Assembly: GCA_022661535.1 (NCBI GenBank)
Contig: JAKULF010000006.1
Span: 930,001 to 994,000 of the forward strand
From: Eutypa lata
Taxonomy: Eukaryota; Ascomycota; Sordariomycetes; Xylariales; Diatrypaceae
Length of the DNA stretch: 64,000 nt
Direction of reading: 5' to 3'
Shown: piece after piece, positions 48,925 to 63,397 of the stretch
How positions within the stretch are numbered: the first letter of the stretch is position 1
Layout: the number at the start of each line of letters is the position of its first letter
The notes under the pieces: model-generated
The model's database searches: none
Told to the model about the DNA's origin: nothing
Seen by the model: the letters and a program-made list of their open reading frames with translations, nothing else
Translations under genes and position numbers: made by a program

Positions 48925-50399
48925 GACTGTCCCGACCCCTTGACTACTAGACCTCGCAACAACGGAATGCTTCACCTAGTAGTATCGTGATATAGTAAAA
49001 CAGCACATATTATATGGACATTATACAGCTTCAAACTAGGCATCAAGCTTGCTTATATGTTATATGATGTGATATATCGCTTATACGACTCATGTGTTTC
49101 GAAGCCGCGTGAGTGCCTATTGGTCATGATACTGTGCCTCTATCATTCTTGAAACCTCAAATCCAGGAGGTATCACGAATGCATCCTCATGTTCCTCATG
49201 ATAAGTAACCGTAATCAAATCTCAGGTCCCGGTAATCCAGTCCAGTCTAGCCCAATCAATTTAAGCACACCCCCTTTCCTCTTTCCATCACCAGTACACG
49301 TACGTGGTTATTCGTAGTCCCTTATAAAATGAGGGTTTCAGCATCCCAAACTCCAATTCCAATAGTCAATGCCACGCCCGCGCCTTAAATTGTACACAAA
49401 ATTACAGTACACATGGCAAACCAAGATGGATAACGCGAGAAGCTACCAACAAGAAGATTGGGGGGTATTATCATCACGCAGTGACATTTGCTATCTCAAA
49501 GAAGTCCTCCCTCCGTCTTCCTTCTTGTAAATACGAAATAGAAGGAAAAGTCGACACAAAAGTCTGTTTTAGATTATGGATTTGGTTCGGCGATTGATTA
49601 AGGAAGTAGGTATGGTTGATTGACTGGTCGATTAGCGGCTGGAAGGCGAAGAGAAGTATTCTTAATGTCTCCCTTCCCTTCCACTTAGTTATCCGAAGGG
49701 AAAAGATAAAAACGCCACCCTTGCTTGTTCTTTGCTTGTAGTAATCTTGCTGCTGCTACTACTGCTGTTGATGCTAGTCGATCTCTAGAGTAGTGTCCGT
49801 CTGCCCCCCTCTTCTTCATTTCACGTCCACGCCGGCGCAAATGCGCTGCTAATTGCTTGCTTGCTGGCTGGCTAGCTAGCTGGCTGCTTGCTGCTTCTAG
49901 CGTCATGGAAAGGGAAAAGCAAAAATTTTTAATAAATAAAAAACGCCACCAAGTTGCTCCTGTAATAGAGACGACAAAATTTCTAAGCCCCGCTTAACGA
50001 TTAAATAAAGAAGGAAAACGCCGAATCGATATGATGGGAGGATGCTGAGGATGCTGATGATGAATTATACACTGTCTGTCTCTGTCTCTGTCTGCCCCTC
50101 TTTGACACTGCCTGTCTGCCTGTCTGTCTGTCGACTGATTTTGGAAGGAAATAATAATAATAATAACTGGATTCCGTCGTCATTTCCTTTCGTTCCTTTC
50201 TTTTCTGTTCTCTTCTCTTCTTTCTCTCTCCTTTCATTTTATTCCATTTTTCTCTCTTACACGTCAGCCAACTAACCACCACAAGAACAAAGTGATCAAG
50301 TTTTCGTTGAATTCTTATGGATTCCGTTCCCGTTCCCGTTCAATTCAGTTCCGATCCGATCCGATCCGTTCAAGTTTGTTTCCGATTCCGAGGCGTTAA
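48925..50399. other. Intergenic, 3' region of THO2
   Basis: About 1.5 kb with no gene. It is rich in CT and GT runs near 50070-50260 (for example gtctgtctctgtctctgtct) and a short aat repeat around 50150. It holds the 3' UTR of the minus-strand THO2. Confidence 0.55.
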
Positions 50400-53300
50400 C
50401 TAGCGCCTTTGTCTCTTCTCGCTCGGTCCGCCGCCCCCACCTCCACCGCCAAACTCCTCGCTTTGGCGCTTCCTTCCTCGCTCCTCGCCACCACCCTTGC
50501 GCGAGTCTCGGCGGTCGTCACCACCACCGCCGCCACGTCCGCCCGGACCGCCGCCTCTCCCGCCTCCACTTCGTCCGTAGTCCTCATGTCTACCACCACC
50601 ACCGCCTCCGTCTCCGCGATGTCGTCCATCCCGCCCCCCTCCTTCCCGGCCATTACTCGACATATCGCCCCTACCACCACCACCGCCGCCACTATTGGAA
50701 AGTGGGTCTCGGCTCGATAGGCCGGATGGCTCCCCCCGTCCAGATCGGCGAGGTAGTTGTTCTCTCTCGTTTTCCTGCTGCCTACCGTGTCCACCACCAG
50801 ACACCCCTCCTGCTCCTGCTGCGCCGGAGGACTTGCGGTCGCGGTATTCGCGGTGGTCCTTCGGGTTGTTGTTTCGTTCTCCTCGCCCGATATCTCGTTC
50901 TCTACTTCCGTGTCGAGATGGGCGCGATGGTCGGTCACTATTAGTAGTAGTGTTGTTATTCCGCACTCCAACCGCTCCTCTCTCGGGGTCGTGATGGCGG
51001 TTACTAAACCGTTCGTTTCCGTTCGTACCGCCGCGATCGCCGCCTGGCGGCGGTAGCATGGAGGCGTCGGGTCGCTCGTACACCTGAGGGGAAATGGGCG
51101 AAGCGCCAGTCAGAACCTGAGCATCGGACCCGGCTAAGTTGCTTCTGGAATTCCGGCTTCGGGCGACGGAGCCTCCCTGGAGCGTGTTATTGATATCTGC
51201 TATTTGCCGCCTACCGCCTCCCTTGGTGCCATTATTAGTAGCCGCGGGGCCAGTAGGTGCCGTCATTGGGCTATTGTTATCAGGTCCCGAAGGGATGGAC
51301 TGTGCACCGGACGATTGGCGTTGTTGACTGGAAGGTCCAGATAGAACCGCTGGCTTTTCTGACGTTTGCAACGGAGGCAATGAGGCGCGCCCACCTCGAT
51401 GTGGAGATCCGCTTGGCCCTGGTGCAATACCGATGTGGTTCATTCGGTCAGGATGCACAGGAACTGAATTAGCCGCGGAATTTGGATATGAGGGGGGTGC
51501 TGCGGCAGGAGCTGCACCAGCATTAAGCTGTCTGAGCCTTTCAGGATGCATGCCTGTTGTGACAGTGGCAGCGCTTGCTGGAGGAGTCGGGTGGCTAGTC
51601 CCGTGGGCATATTGTCCAGACGGCTGTCCGCGTCGAGTCCTAGAGGACGCTGGGCCAGTAGGAGGGTGATGCTGGTGTGGGGATCGTGGCCGCTGGGGTG
51701 GTTCACTGTTCGGGAATCTCGAGTCAGGAGTTGGCACGGGTTGAGGGCCCCTAACCATGTTCCGGCCTCGTCCTCGGGGTCCCTCAGGTATACTACTTGG
51801 GTCGGCAACTGAAGGAATAGCATTCAAGCGGCCATAGTTCGACTCTTGGTGGCCAAGTCTACCCTCAGCGGAGTCAACGTAAGGCGCTGCAGGCTGCCCT
51901 CGAAAAGGTTCTCGTGACCTATCAGGCATAGACCGCTCTGGGCCCTGATCATTCAACCTGCTTGCTCCTCTAGGTGGCACGGGAGGCCCAGCTTCATTTC
52001 GATGCTCTCTAGGATGATGCTCAGAGCGATGCGATCTACTAGGCCTATCATCGCGAGATGAATCACTCGCCCGCGAAACTGGTCGATCTACCTGCCGAGG
52101 AGAAGGGGAAGGTACTCCAGGGCTATTGTGGTTCCGACTGTCGTCTCGTGGTGGATGTACAGGAGGCCTTGTCTCACCAATCAGAGCAGCACGTGCGGGG
52201 TTTATCGAGTCGGGACGATCATCTGACTGGTCGGCGCCAATCAGCCGGGCACGATCTGGGTTTACAAGGGGCCCTTGAGGTTCTGGTTGGGGAGGTGGAC
52301 GCATTGACCCTGGGGTAACTGGGCTGTCTCGTGGGCCTCTAGTAGCTTCAATGCCACGCCCAGCTTGGCCGATAGATGAAGCTCGATCCCGAGTGCGATT
52401 ATCGCGATCATGCACTGGAGGTTCATTTCGCCGGGGCGGTTCTGCTCGCGGGGGTTGACGTTCTCGCTCGGGTCGAGGTGGCTCTCTTGGCAAGGAATCA
52501 GGACGGCGATCAGTATGCGGGTGTTCCCGTTGACGGATCGGATGCGAATCGTTCTCTGGCCTATATGGTCGCGGATCTCTCGGATCCCTTGCATCTCTAC
52601 CCTCTCTCGCTGGTTCTCTCACTTCCCTAGGATCTCTATTCTCCCTAGACTCCGCCCTGTGCTCCCGACCATGGGCCGTGGTTCGTATTGTGCCAAATTT
52701 GTCATGAGTAAAGTGAGCTGGAAAGGGAACCTCTGGCCGGCTAGGTAAGCCTGGAGCTGGAGCCAACGTAGAGGGCCGGGATGGATCCTGTCTAGCGCTT
52801 GGAGTTGTACTAGCTGCTGGAGTTGCCGGCTTCGGAGTTGAGGATCTACTCGAGGTTGGTCTAGATGGATCGGGCTTTTGTGAGCCTGGCGTCGACTTCT
52901 GAGTAACATCCTTCTGCGATGACGTGGGCCTTGCAGTTCCTTCGTCCTTTTCTTGTGTGCCTGGGGGTTGCGTATCTGTTGCTGACGTTTTCAAATCTTT
53001 GACCTCCCCATCTTCTTCTTCAGCGGTTGCTTTGTTTACTCCCGAGATACTTTAGGCGATATTAGATATACGCATTGGTTTCCGAAAGAATTGAATTCGG
53101 ACTCACCTTGTTGATTGAGGCTTGAAGTCGGGCGCATTTGCTCGAAGGTGCGAAGACTGCGAGCCTTTTGACGGTTCCGCTGACCTTTTGTCTTCCGGAG
53201 TATCATTGGTCTAAGAGTATTGTCAGGTTCAATGTTCTGAGGTGAGACAAGGACAAAAAAGATTACTTACTATATTGGACCGGAATGCTTGAACCATAAC

Positions 53301-56300
53301 CCACTTCGAAACCTGTTTTTTGAGAGCAGAGAGAGCGGTATTGGCAGTAACCGAAAGATCAACCCTGTGGCTCTGTCCATCTTCGTCCTCCGTTTTAGAA
53401 GCAGCTTCACGCTCGGCAATCTTCCCTAAAGCTTGCTGGAATTGCCGACCCATGAAGTCCACGGCGGGAAAATAGTCAAGACAGCACTTCAGTATCGTGA
53501 TCGCATTCCTGATATGCATCCACTCGGTACCATTTAGACACGCCCTCAGAGCCGTGGACAGGTTCCTATGCCATGTCCAGAGCAGATCGCGAAATTGATC
53601 AAACTCCATATACGATATTGGTTTGCCGTTTGCGTCGAACACAGTTGCAAACCCAAGTCTCCCCTCTTTTGTCGCCTCCAACTCGTAAATGCTTTTGCTT
53701 TGGTGCCAACGAGAAAGGTCAGCCAATGTGAGCTTTATGAAACGGCCTAGAAATTCAGCTTCTCGTACGGTGCAACTGAATATCATGGAACGCAGTCTAT
53801 TGACGTTGAAGAATCGATCATATAGCGCGGCAAGCTTGAAGTTGGGTACCTGATTCATGTGGAGGAACTTGAGCATCCGGTGACAGAAATCCGCATCAAC
53901 CGGAGATTGCAAGATTCGTGGAACAAGGCACTCTTCAATAACCATATCTGCAACCGAGGCCGCCTTATCCATTGAGACGGGGAACCACAGAGGGCTTTGC
54001 TTGATCAGCAGAAGTTTCGTCTTACTCAACCTTTCCTTGCAAGAGCTCAACTCTGCCAGTAGATCACGTTGGACCTGTTGCAGAGCCAATGTCTTCTCGT
54101 GTCTCTTCTCTTCGCCAGTCCGGGACATGTCCCGACGATCTTTCTTGAGGTCCTCGATTTCCTTCTTGACCTGCACAGATTCGGCATTATAACTTGCAGA
54201 GGGCACTGCAAGATCCCCTGTCTGGAGAGACCAGAACAGCACATAAAATATAGGGCTGATTTTGTTGAGAACTGGAGGAGGGAGTACGGTTCGGACGGCA
54301 TTGATGATAGGATCAAGCACATCAAGGAAACGATCCGACCTCCGGCCATTCGCAATTGGGGGCGAGGGTTGTTTAGGCACATTCTCTTTTGAGTCTTCCT
54401 CATCTACCGCCATTTGATCTTCGGTATTTTGTACAGTAGTATTCTCGGTGGCGTCACCATTGAGCTTGGCATCCATAGAGATATCACCATCGGTGTCAGC
54501 ACTCGTCAAATCGGAGGCAACAACTGGTACTTTGTCGCCCGGCCCGGTCATGTAGTAAGCTAAGCTTGCGCGGCCAATCATGAAAGCAAGATTGGCGTCG
54601 AGACCAAATTCTGTTAACAGACGGGGGATGCCTGGAATGAGGGAGTCGAACTGCTCAGGGGTTAAATTACTCCGTAGCAGTTCAACGTATTGAACAAGTG
54701 CTTGTTGAGAATCGTCCGTGATCGATGCTAAGTATTTGATATGTGTCTCGTTCTCGGGAAGATGATAGATGGCCGACTGCCGGTAGTGAGCCACATTGAT
54801 CAGAACCCGCGAAGCTAGATCCGCCTGCTCTAAAGCTTTGATGAACCTAGACGCACTCTTTGTAGACTCGAAGCGCCGATCGCCCAAATGTATGAAGGTC
54901 TGTCGTCGTAACACCTCTCCACCGCTCAATGCCAATAACTGAGCATCCGTGAAGTCGATATTCGATACAATACCACCCATGGAATTGATGAGCTCCAGAA
55001 GGATGATTAGGTCCGTAGAGTTACCTTGAGCCACCTGATTGTTCACATATTGGATGACTGGGGTGACGTCTAGACTGCTATAGCGTCGGAAGACTTTGCC
55101 CGAGTATTTCGACAAAGCTTGCAACCACTTGCTGGCGAGGAGTACTGACGTTTCCTGGGTTCTGCTTCGTTGTTTACCACCTAATGAGCTGAGAAGAGTC
55201 CAAACTAGAACGTCATCGCCAAGTTCGGTGAAGTACTTGGTGCACTCAACAAACGCTTCAATCAGGTTGGTGTAAGATTCCATTTGGTCAAGAGCGACCT
55301 TACAGACCACGCCAGGAGACGGAAGTGCTATCTTTGCCAGCTTTTTAGCAGAGCTTGGAATGTTTGTCAGAGACAACCGCTTCAACGTCGCCAGAGTGTC
55401 CAGCCGAGCAATTTTGAATGCTTTTGCCAATGCAGGCAACCTTGATATCTGTCCTTCGTAGCATTCAGCGTAGATGTTGTAGCGCACATGTGTTGGGTAG
55501 TGCTTGAGGAGTTCCCAAACAGCAGTAACAGCATCCACATTGGATGTGCCAAGGCTGAGAGATGGGACAAGGACACGTCGAAGAATGTCTTGCCAACGTG
55601 AGGCATTCTCGGGTGATTGGTCTTGTAGATAGCTCTTGACACCGATGACAGCGAGTTTCTTAACTAAGGTGGGATCTCTTCCAATATTGACTCCACAAAC
55701 ATTCAAGAATGTACTGCACAGCGTGAAGACGTCGTCGGCTGTTTGACATATAGGGACGTTATCTGCCCATTCGTCAAGGTAGAATCGGTAGAGAATGCCT
55801 TTTGCAATCCCATCTGCATGTGGCCATTTTAGAATCTTGGCAGGCGTGCCGTCGACGAGGCGTACGTTTCCTTTCGATACTCCCGACTGGTCTGGGGCAA
55901 CCTCTGGGCGCGCTAGAAGACCCGTCGTAGGCCGTACTTCCGTTGGCAGGGTATCCTTATAGACTTTGCTAATCGAGTGGAGAATTATCCGGTTGATTGC
56001 AGGGTATATTTCATCAGGATAGGCTTCAGGGAGCCATGGAAACCGACCCAAGATGAAGAGAGCCTCGGGAATTGCCCCGACAACCAACAGATGAGTTACT
56101 AGGTCGGCCTTGTGAGCTTCCTTGGGCTCTGGCAAACTCGTTTCGTCCTCCGCGTTCGCGGCGTTGCTGTCGGTCTTGCTAGCTTCAGATTTTGCTGCAA
56201 TAATGGGCTCACGTGGCTTCGCAGATGGCCTAATAGGATCATCGTCGGGAAGGGCACCAGCTCGCAACAAAGCATTCGGCACGCCGCCTTGTCTGTCGTT

Positions 56301-57866
56301 CCTTTCTTTCTCTGCCAGTTCTTCCATCCGCCGTTCCTTGAGAGCATCCATCTGTTCATCGGCCGGCCAGAGGTGAGGATAGAGGTCAGGAAGAGAGATG
56401 AATCCAATCTTGATGAGATAAGCCGCAAGATAATACAGATTTGCCGGAAGAGTTTCACTTTTGTCTCGAGCAACAGAAGTATAGAATCGGAACTTGAAGC
56501 CAAGTAGCTGAGCAGCTACCCGGTTTCCAGAAGGCGGCAAGGTTTTTGTGGTCTTGATCCATTCGAGATTAAGGTCAGAATAGGTTTTGGTGTTTGAGGA
56601 AGCATCGGTGAATCGCTGCAGGTCGGCTTCTTCGACTCGTCTTCCGCCAAGCTCAAAGAATGCATCAAGATGTGCCTCTCGAACTCTGTCCCAGAAGGTG
56701 ATGTCTCGTTGATGGCATTCCTCTGCAAGCTGCGCCTCTAGCTCCTCGTCGCTAACGTCTTCATTCTCTAGTAGAGCCCATTTGGGTAGGCCTCCTATGA
56801 AAACTTTCTCGGCGTGGTCAATCTGGTACCGCGGCCACCACGAGCTGATTCGCAAAAAGCGAGTGTAGAACCTGATATTCCTGAGCATAGTTGCGGAAAA
56901 AACATCGATAACAATATCCAGTACACGTCCCACATCCAGGTCAAAGGTGCCGATCAAGCCCTTAACGCGCTCCCAAGCCGCCATAACCAGAGGAAAGTCG
57001 AACTCTCTATTGCATGGGGTCCGGTAGAGTTCTGCGGCAAGTTTGGAATAACCCTCCGATTCTTCTCGCAGAAGGTTATAGTTAGCTTGTCTGTAGAGTT
57101 GATTTGTAGCGTATCGGATTCCAAGCCTATGGAAGGTATCGCGTATCAAACCGAGTTGCTGTAGAGCAGAAGCATCCATCATCTCGCGCAGAAGCTGTGG
57201 AGGAAGCCCTGTCGCGACAATGAAATCCCGGAGTTGTGGCTTCACCGTAGTGTCGTCAGATTCCAGGAAAATAGACAAGGTGTCGACGAAAAGAATTCTT
57301 GCGTCGAACCCGAATCCAGTAACATCGTTGTTCTCTATCTCAGAGCCAAGGATCTGTTTGACACATTCGCCTGCATCAGTTGGTCTCAGACGATTTTCAA
57401 GGACGGCGCGTGTGAATTCCTGTGATATTGTCGATATCTCCTCCACATCCTCATCACTTCGAGAAGTGATACCGTGATCGACTACTTCCTGACGACCATT
57501 CTGTCGCCAAGCCGAGAGTCGCGCCTCGGTTAGGACGGCATACTTATAGTTAGACGGGACAGGAGATCGAGGTAGGTTCGAGTTCAGCGCCGCCGTGTTT
57601 TGTGGAATCGCCAGTGGCGCGATGATAGCTTGGGAAGATGAACTTGAAGGTCGGACAGCCTGTGGTGACGTGGGACCGCGAGCAAGCTGACTGCCGGATG
57701 AGTCGCGGCGATCGGGGTTCCTTCTAGTACTTCTACCACCACCTGAGCTGCGGCGACCGTGTGGCGGACCATCTTGATCGTGCTGACCGAGAGCAGTATC
57801 GGAAGGACGATGGGGAGCTGGACGGTTACCACCGGTGTGGTCGTTTCTCTTTCGCTTAGGAGGCAT
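50400..57866 (-). CDS. THO2: THO complex subunit 2
   Basis: Three exons: 57866-53271, 53210-53107 and 53049-50400. They sum to 7350 bases, 2449 residues, and both junction phases agree. The N-terminus is a disordered basic stretch (MPPKRKRNDHTGG), followed by about 1450 residues of helical THOC2-type sequence (for example LRNIRFYTRFLRISSWWPRYQ, PTEVRPTTGLLARPEV and DLLWTWHRNLSTALRACLNG). The last 870 residues are Arg/Gly/Pro/Ser-rich and become RGG/GGGG-like at the end, the expected RNA/DNA-binding tail. THO2 is the scaffold of the nuclear THO/TREX complex, which couples transcription to mRNA packaging and export. The length matches filamentous ascomycete THO2. The divergent partner, homoserine O-acetyltransferase, lies about 1.1 kb upstream. 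Confidence 0.93.
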
Positions 57867-59006
57867 CTTGATTGCTCGCCGATTACCGTACTGAAAATAT
57901 TGTCATGGAAATCGAGAAACTGGCTGAGAGGAAGACCCGTAAGTAGGTTGAAAAAGTCGACTTCGATATTAGGTACGCATACTTGACTGAAATGAGTTGC
58001 GACGCTGCGTGGTGAATGCGACGAAATATTGGACCAAAGTTTGATTGACACTAAGTTGAAGTTTGAATTTGAAGTTGAAGTCACAATGGGAGTGGGAGTT
58101 GGAGTTTGTATGGTTGAAAATGAATTATTAAAGTCAGTGACTTATTAGAGAAATTCAATAGAAAGGTTATGATAAAGAAAAACTGCTAAGTAGTTGGGTT
58201 GATGAATGAAAGAAAGTTTTAGAAGAGATGTGTGATTCAAATGTTGATGACCATCTTTCTCTAGGTAGTTGAACCAACAGCCGACTGAACATACGCCCTC
58301 TGAAGGGCGGCCGCAGAGTGGGAGAAGTTGATTTAATCGTTCAATTACTGAACCCAGTTATCGTATACAGAAGGTAGGTAGTACGGGCGAAGGAGTGAAT
58401 CGGTAAGATGTCGCGCATATGGTCAAAGATGCGTTGCGTTGATGTTCAAGTTGCTGACCTTGAAGATAGCAGCAGACACATGCAGCCTCACCAAGGAAAG
58501 ACTGGAAAGCTATGGTATGAAAACGCGCCATCAGCAATGAGGCTAGTTACATCCATGTACCTAAGTTACTTATCTTTTTTTGAAGGTACCCACGTCCTGT
58601 ATGTTGATAACGTTTGTAGTAAGTACTTGTATTTGAGACCTATTAGTACTGCATTGGAAGTATTTACTAGTCACTTATCAAGATAAGCTTAATCCAATTG
58701 TGGGGTTCGGTAGCAAACCGGAATTATGTAAGCCACATAGCCGGAGGTACATTGTGGCAAGCCGCATCTGGGATCGCCCTGATGACTCTTCATATCAGAA
58801 TAAGTCTAAATCAAAAAGGAATAAAAACACTTGACTCTAAGCTCTACAGACTCTCTATTTCCCCCTCGACATCTCTTACATTCTGTGAAACTCTCTCTGT
58901 TTAAATCAAAAACATTCTACCACTGGGCTTAAAGTCTTCAACCAGCGACCAGTCAATCAGCTCAGCTTGCAATACTTGCTGTTCTGTACCAAGAAAAATT
59001 GACGTG
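57867..59006. other. Divergent promoter of THO2 and homoserine O-acetyltransferase
   Basis: About 1.1 kb, moderately AT-rich, with a CT-rich tract near 58845-58905 just before the plus-strand gene. No other gene is supported. Confidence 0.55.
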
Positions 59007-60645
59007 ATGACGTCTGTAAATGATGTTGACACTTCGCAGCTGAGATATGGTCAGTTCTAGCTATCCCCCCTTTTCAGCGATTATATGAATTTAGATCTCT
59101 CTTTTTGCTTCCCCTTTTTCCGTCTCTGTACTTTTTGAAGATCGGTGACTGAATACTTCCAAGAAAGAACGCAGCAGCAACCTGAGAACCCGTTTGCTGC
59201 TTTAATTCCGGACCAGGAGATTGTCATTATCCCTTCTTTCACTCTTGAGTCTGGTGTGACCTTGAACAATGTCCCTGTGGCATATACTACAAGGGGTAAC
59301 TTGTCTTCGAACAAGGACAATGCTATGGTCATCTGCCACGCATTGACTGGCTCTTCCGATGTGAGCGACTGGTGGGGACCCCTTATAGGTGGTCCTGGGC
59401 GTGCTTTTGATATATCGAGGTTCTTTATCGTCTGTATGAACAGTCTCGGTAGTCCATACGGCACTGCTAGTCCAGTAACGGCCAAAGACGGTGACCCTAG
59501 CAATGGGAGATACGGTCCTGAGTTCCCTCTGACTACAATTCGAGATGACGTCAAGTAAGGAAGGCATACCCTAACACTAATATTATTCACTACTAACAAC
59601 TTTTAGTCTACATAAGTTAGTCCTTGACGACTTAGGAGTACGTCAAGTAGCGGCCGTCATTGGTGGTTCCATGGGGGGCATGCTTGCTCTTGAATGGGCG
59701 TACTTCGGGAAAGACTATGTTCGATGTATTGTTCCCATCGCAACATCAAGTCAGCACAGTGCATGGGGGATCAGTTGGGGCGAAGCTCAACGCCAGAGCA
59801 TATATGCTGATCCCAAATACGACGATGGCTATTACGCGTTCGAGGACCCCCCCTTAACTGGACTCGGGGCAGCTCGCATGTCTGCACTACTGACCTACAG
59901 GAGCCGGAACTCCTTCGAGGCGCGATTTGGGCGCAACATTCCTGACCCCTCTAGACGTCAGACAATTCGGGAGAGTCCTCGCCCGAGCACACCTTCCGAG
60001 GCTCATCTCCATATACATAACGACGGTCACAAAATGACGCGGCAATCGAAAACAAACAGCCCTTCTAATACGCCTTCAGCTGAGCCCAAGGCAGACAACG
60101 CCGCAAACGGCGAGGCAACAAGATCACTCGATCCAGAATACTCGGGTCCCAAGACGGCGGGTATTGGTCGCGGAGAGCCGCTGCCTACAACGTATTTCTC
60201 GGCTCAATCGTACCTCCGCTACCAAGGTCAGAAGTTCGTCAAGCGTTTTGATAGTAACTGCTACATCGCCATCACTAGGAAGCTAGACACACATGACGTT
60301 TCGCGCTACCGAGCAAACACGATCGCCGAGGCCCTTGCTATGATCGAGCAGCCTACCCTAGTGTTGGGAATTGAGAGCGATGGGCTCTTCACGTTTGCCG
60401 AGCAGGAGGAGATAGCAGAATATGTCAAGAACGCGAGACTGGAGAAAATAGACAGCCAAGAGGGGCACGACGCGTTCTTGTTGCAATTCGAGCAGGTCAA
60501 TCACCACATCCTAGATTTCTTGAAGGAAATCCTGCCGGATATCATGGGCAAGGAGGGAGAGGTGGTAGAAGCGGCGAACGTCGGGCAAATGGCCAAGTCG
60601 AGCACGTTCGGCGAAGCAGAGGTCGACGACATCACTGCCTGGTGA
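59007..60645 (+). CDS. MET2: Homoserine O-acetyltransferase
   Basis: Exons 59141-59554 and 59607-60645 are secure (join AA|T CTA, GT..AG). A short first exon starting at ATG 59007 (MTSVNDVDTSQLRY) is likely. It reaches correct phase only with a weak donor at 59054 (gttcta), so the N-terminus is uncertain. That model gives 499 residues. It is an alpha/beta-hydrolase fold of the MetX family: HALTGSSDVSDWW (oxyanion region), the nucleophile in VIGGSMGGMLALEW (Ser about 175), GIESDGLF with the catalytic Asp and SQEGHDAFLL with the catalytic His. A hydrophilic insertion of about 70 residues (roughly 265-335) separates the lid from the core, as in other fungal enzymes. It transfers acetyl from acetyl-CoA to homoserine, the first committed step to methionine by sulfhydrylation. 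Confidence 0.92.
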
Positions 60646-62894
60646 TCAACTCCCTAGGTAGGACCTAGGTAGAAATAAAAACTCGGTGACTGCATTAGGT
60701 AACCAATTCACCCTTGGACATGCCAAGTTGTTATCTTCTGGTCGTTCGCCTCACTAGCAAATATTCAATGGTGTGTGTTAAAACCACTTTAACGCTTCCC
60801 TCCATCCCCGGGTTTCGCAAGCAGTCTAAACTTTCATATGAGCTTTACCTAGGCAGCTAAAACATGTCCAACACGGTCAGGGCATGAATTGTCACAAAGT
60901 CTTTGTAGGGGCGACTGTGCGACGACCGCGACAACAACAGCGAACCACGTGGGTTTTAGGTTACTGCAGCATGCCTAAGGTACCTACCGACCGGTCCGAA
61001 CGAACGGACGCCACCTATTTTGCGGTATTTGGCATGATCCGCTTCCTAACATCCACCCACACCTCCACGTTCTTCCAAGTCGCACTATTTTGGGGGATGG
61101 GGTTCGAGTCCATCTAGCTGGGTACGAACTTAGCTACAGATTTCATCTAAGTATCAGCTTTACGACTTACGTAGGTACGGTACATACTTACATAGGTAGT
61201 AGGTAAATAAGCATATGCAACTTAACATTCATTCACACACGCTTGAACAGCCCCCTGACTGCCTGATAACCAAGAGATGACAAGATCTACTACGGAGCCC
61301 CACTCCTTCGATGCTTTTGTTTGGGCTCGAATCCCCACGCAGAAGCCACGCAGCAGCTGTCGTGCGGCTATTGAACCACGTTGTCGCGTACGGCTTTCTG
61401 ATTGGTGGCTACAATTGGCGTTGTTGGGGAACGACGCCTCTTCATTGTCGTACCTAACAGCTATGTATAAGGATAATGTAAAATGGTTTTGTCATCGTAC
61501 GCAGGAAGTTTCTCCGTCGAAAATTAAAAATACTCCCCGTCTTGTGATGCTAAAAGGGTTACAGTCAACTAGATAGGATGCCAAATGAACATCTACGATT
61601 TCCTACTACCTATGCGGCCAGCGAGATAGAAGAGAAAAAAGGTGTCCATTGATAGGAATCATGTCGCTTCATCAGTCTGCCTTGAAGTTCTTGAGGCTCT
61701 GAAAGTTGTCGATGCCAAGACGGCTGCTGACTGCGGTCGGTCAGGCATCTTGTCATTGAATCTGCCCATTGCTTTTTCCCCAGCCCAGATCGCATGTTCA
61801 TCCCGGTTCTATACTGGGATCAAATACCAATAGTAGCCTGTTCATGTTCTTATGTATTATTATGCATTCACTTAATATCGGACGTTGTAGATACATCATA
61901 CATCTCATGCATCTTAAGGATACGAAGAGTCTGTCTGTCTGTCTATCTGCCACATCCATCATCTAGTCAGTTGGTCGACCGCAACACTGCAGTGATACTA
62001 GAGACGGTTCACGGAAGAGAAAGAAGCCCATCTACCGCTGCAATCTCGATTCCACTAGTCAGGCTACGGTATAAACAGTCACGAGTCATTAGACAGTTAA
62101 GAGACGTTTCGAAAATTCGTCGAGGGGTGCATAGACAGACGCCACCCGTTTCGAGGTAATATTAGTTGAAAAAGCACGCGTCGTCTTTTCTTTACCAAAA
62201 AAACTAACCTCTTACGTCTTCTCTTTCCAACAAACTGCCCAAGAACCCCGTCGTCATTGGACAGACAGAACTGCCCGTCAAATCGGACACCCCTGGACGA
62301 CCCTGGGTAGCGAGAGCGGCCCCTCCCACCCAAAGTGCTGGATCCCGTCTCCAGTTACCTACCTACCCGATCTTAGATCTTATTAATAGTAAGGATCGGC
62401 ATGGTGAGCAGTCAGCCATCAACTCCGCTTCCGCCTCTCTCTCTCTCTCTCTCTCAACGACCAGCCTTGCGACCTTCGATCATATTATATACTGTCAGCT
62501 TCTTTCTTTACACCTTCCACTAGTGTCCTCGAAGGTTTCCCCCCTTCAGTGCTCAACGCCAACAGTGAAATTGCGGATACTCTGTCGCCGTCGTTCTTGT
62601 TGTCGGTATTAAAGCTAGTAGTACTATATTACGTCAATGCCTACCAACTCTTCCACGGTAAAGAGCATTGACACTTACAACATCCTGTTAAAGCACGGTA
62701 GCCTCGCCACGCCTACCGAGACGCCGTATCCCCTCACAAAGATATCCCATGTGTTAAGACATGGACGCTAAGTCATAACAGCCTCCAGGGGCCCTCCGTG
62801 AACGTGCTATCATACGCAGACATAAAAAGAAGCAAGAAAGAAAGGAAAAACCAGTCCGTTACTAGACGTACGTAACCTTGTAATACCATCATCC
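60646..62894. other. Intergenic, promoter of the phosphate transporter
   Basis: About 2.2 kb with no gene supported. Short open frames at 60884-61117, 61277-61576 and 61794-62159 have no motif or codon bias. A CT microsatellite lies at 62435-62454. Confidence 0.5.
62435..62454. repeat. (CT)10 microsatellite
   Basis: Twenty bases of perfect CT repeat in the promoter region of the phosphate transporter gene. Confidence 0.95.
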
Positions 62895-63329
62895 ATGATG
62901 GAGATGCTACCCGAGCCGATGACTCCGGTCACCTACGAGCGAACCTACGGCGGCAACCGCGCCTTCCACAACTTCTTCAACGACTTCAGCCACATCCAGG
63001 ACCCGAACCTGCGGCGGCGGCTCGCCCTGTCCGAGATCGACAAGATCCCCTTCGGGCTGTACCACGTGCGGGCCGTCCTCGTGGCCGGGATCGGCTTCTT
63101 CCTGGACTCGTACGACATCTTCGCCATCAACCTCATCACCATGCTGCTCGGCGTCGTGTTCTGGCACGGCGCCCCCGCCGACGCCGCGAACGGGTACGGC
63201 GGAAACTATGGGACGCTGCCGACCCCCGTCGCCACCACGCTGAAGGCATCCACGAGTGCCGGGATCGTGATTGGACAGGTACTGTTTGGTTGGCTGGCGG
63301 ATGTGTACGGCCGCCGGCGAATGTGTAAG

Positions 63330-63397
<68 letters not shown>

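Noticed and set aside
50396..50971. Minus-strand frame overlapping the end of THO2
   Set aside because: Out-of-frame reading of the Arg/Gly-rich THO2 tail.
61090..61345. tRNA-like T-arm motifs (ggttcgagtcc at about 61100 and ggctcgaatcccc at about 61324)
   Set aside because: No matching acceptor or anticodon stem could be paired around either one.
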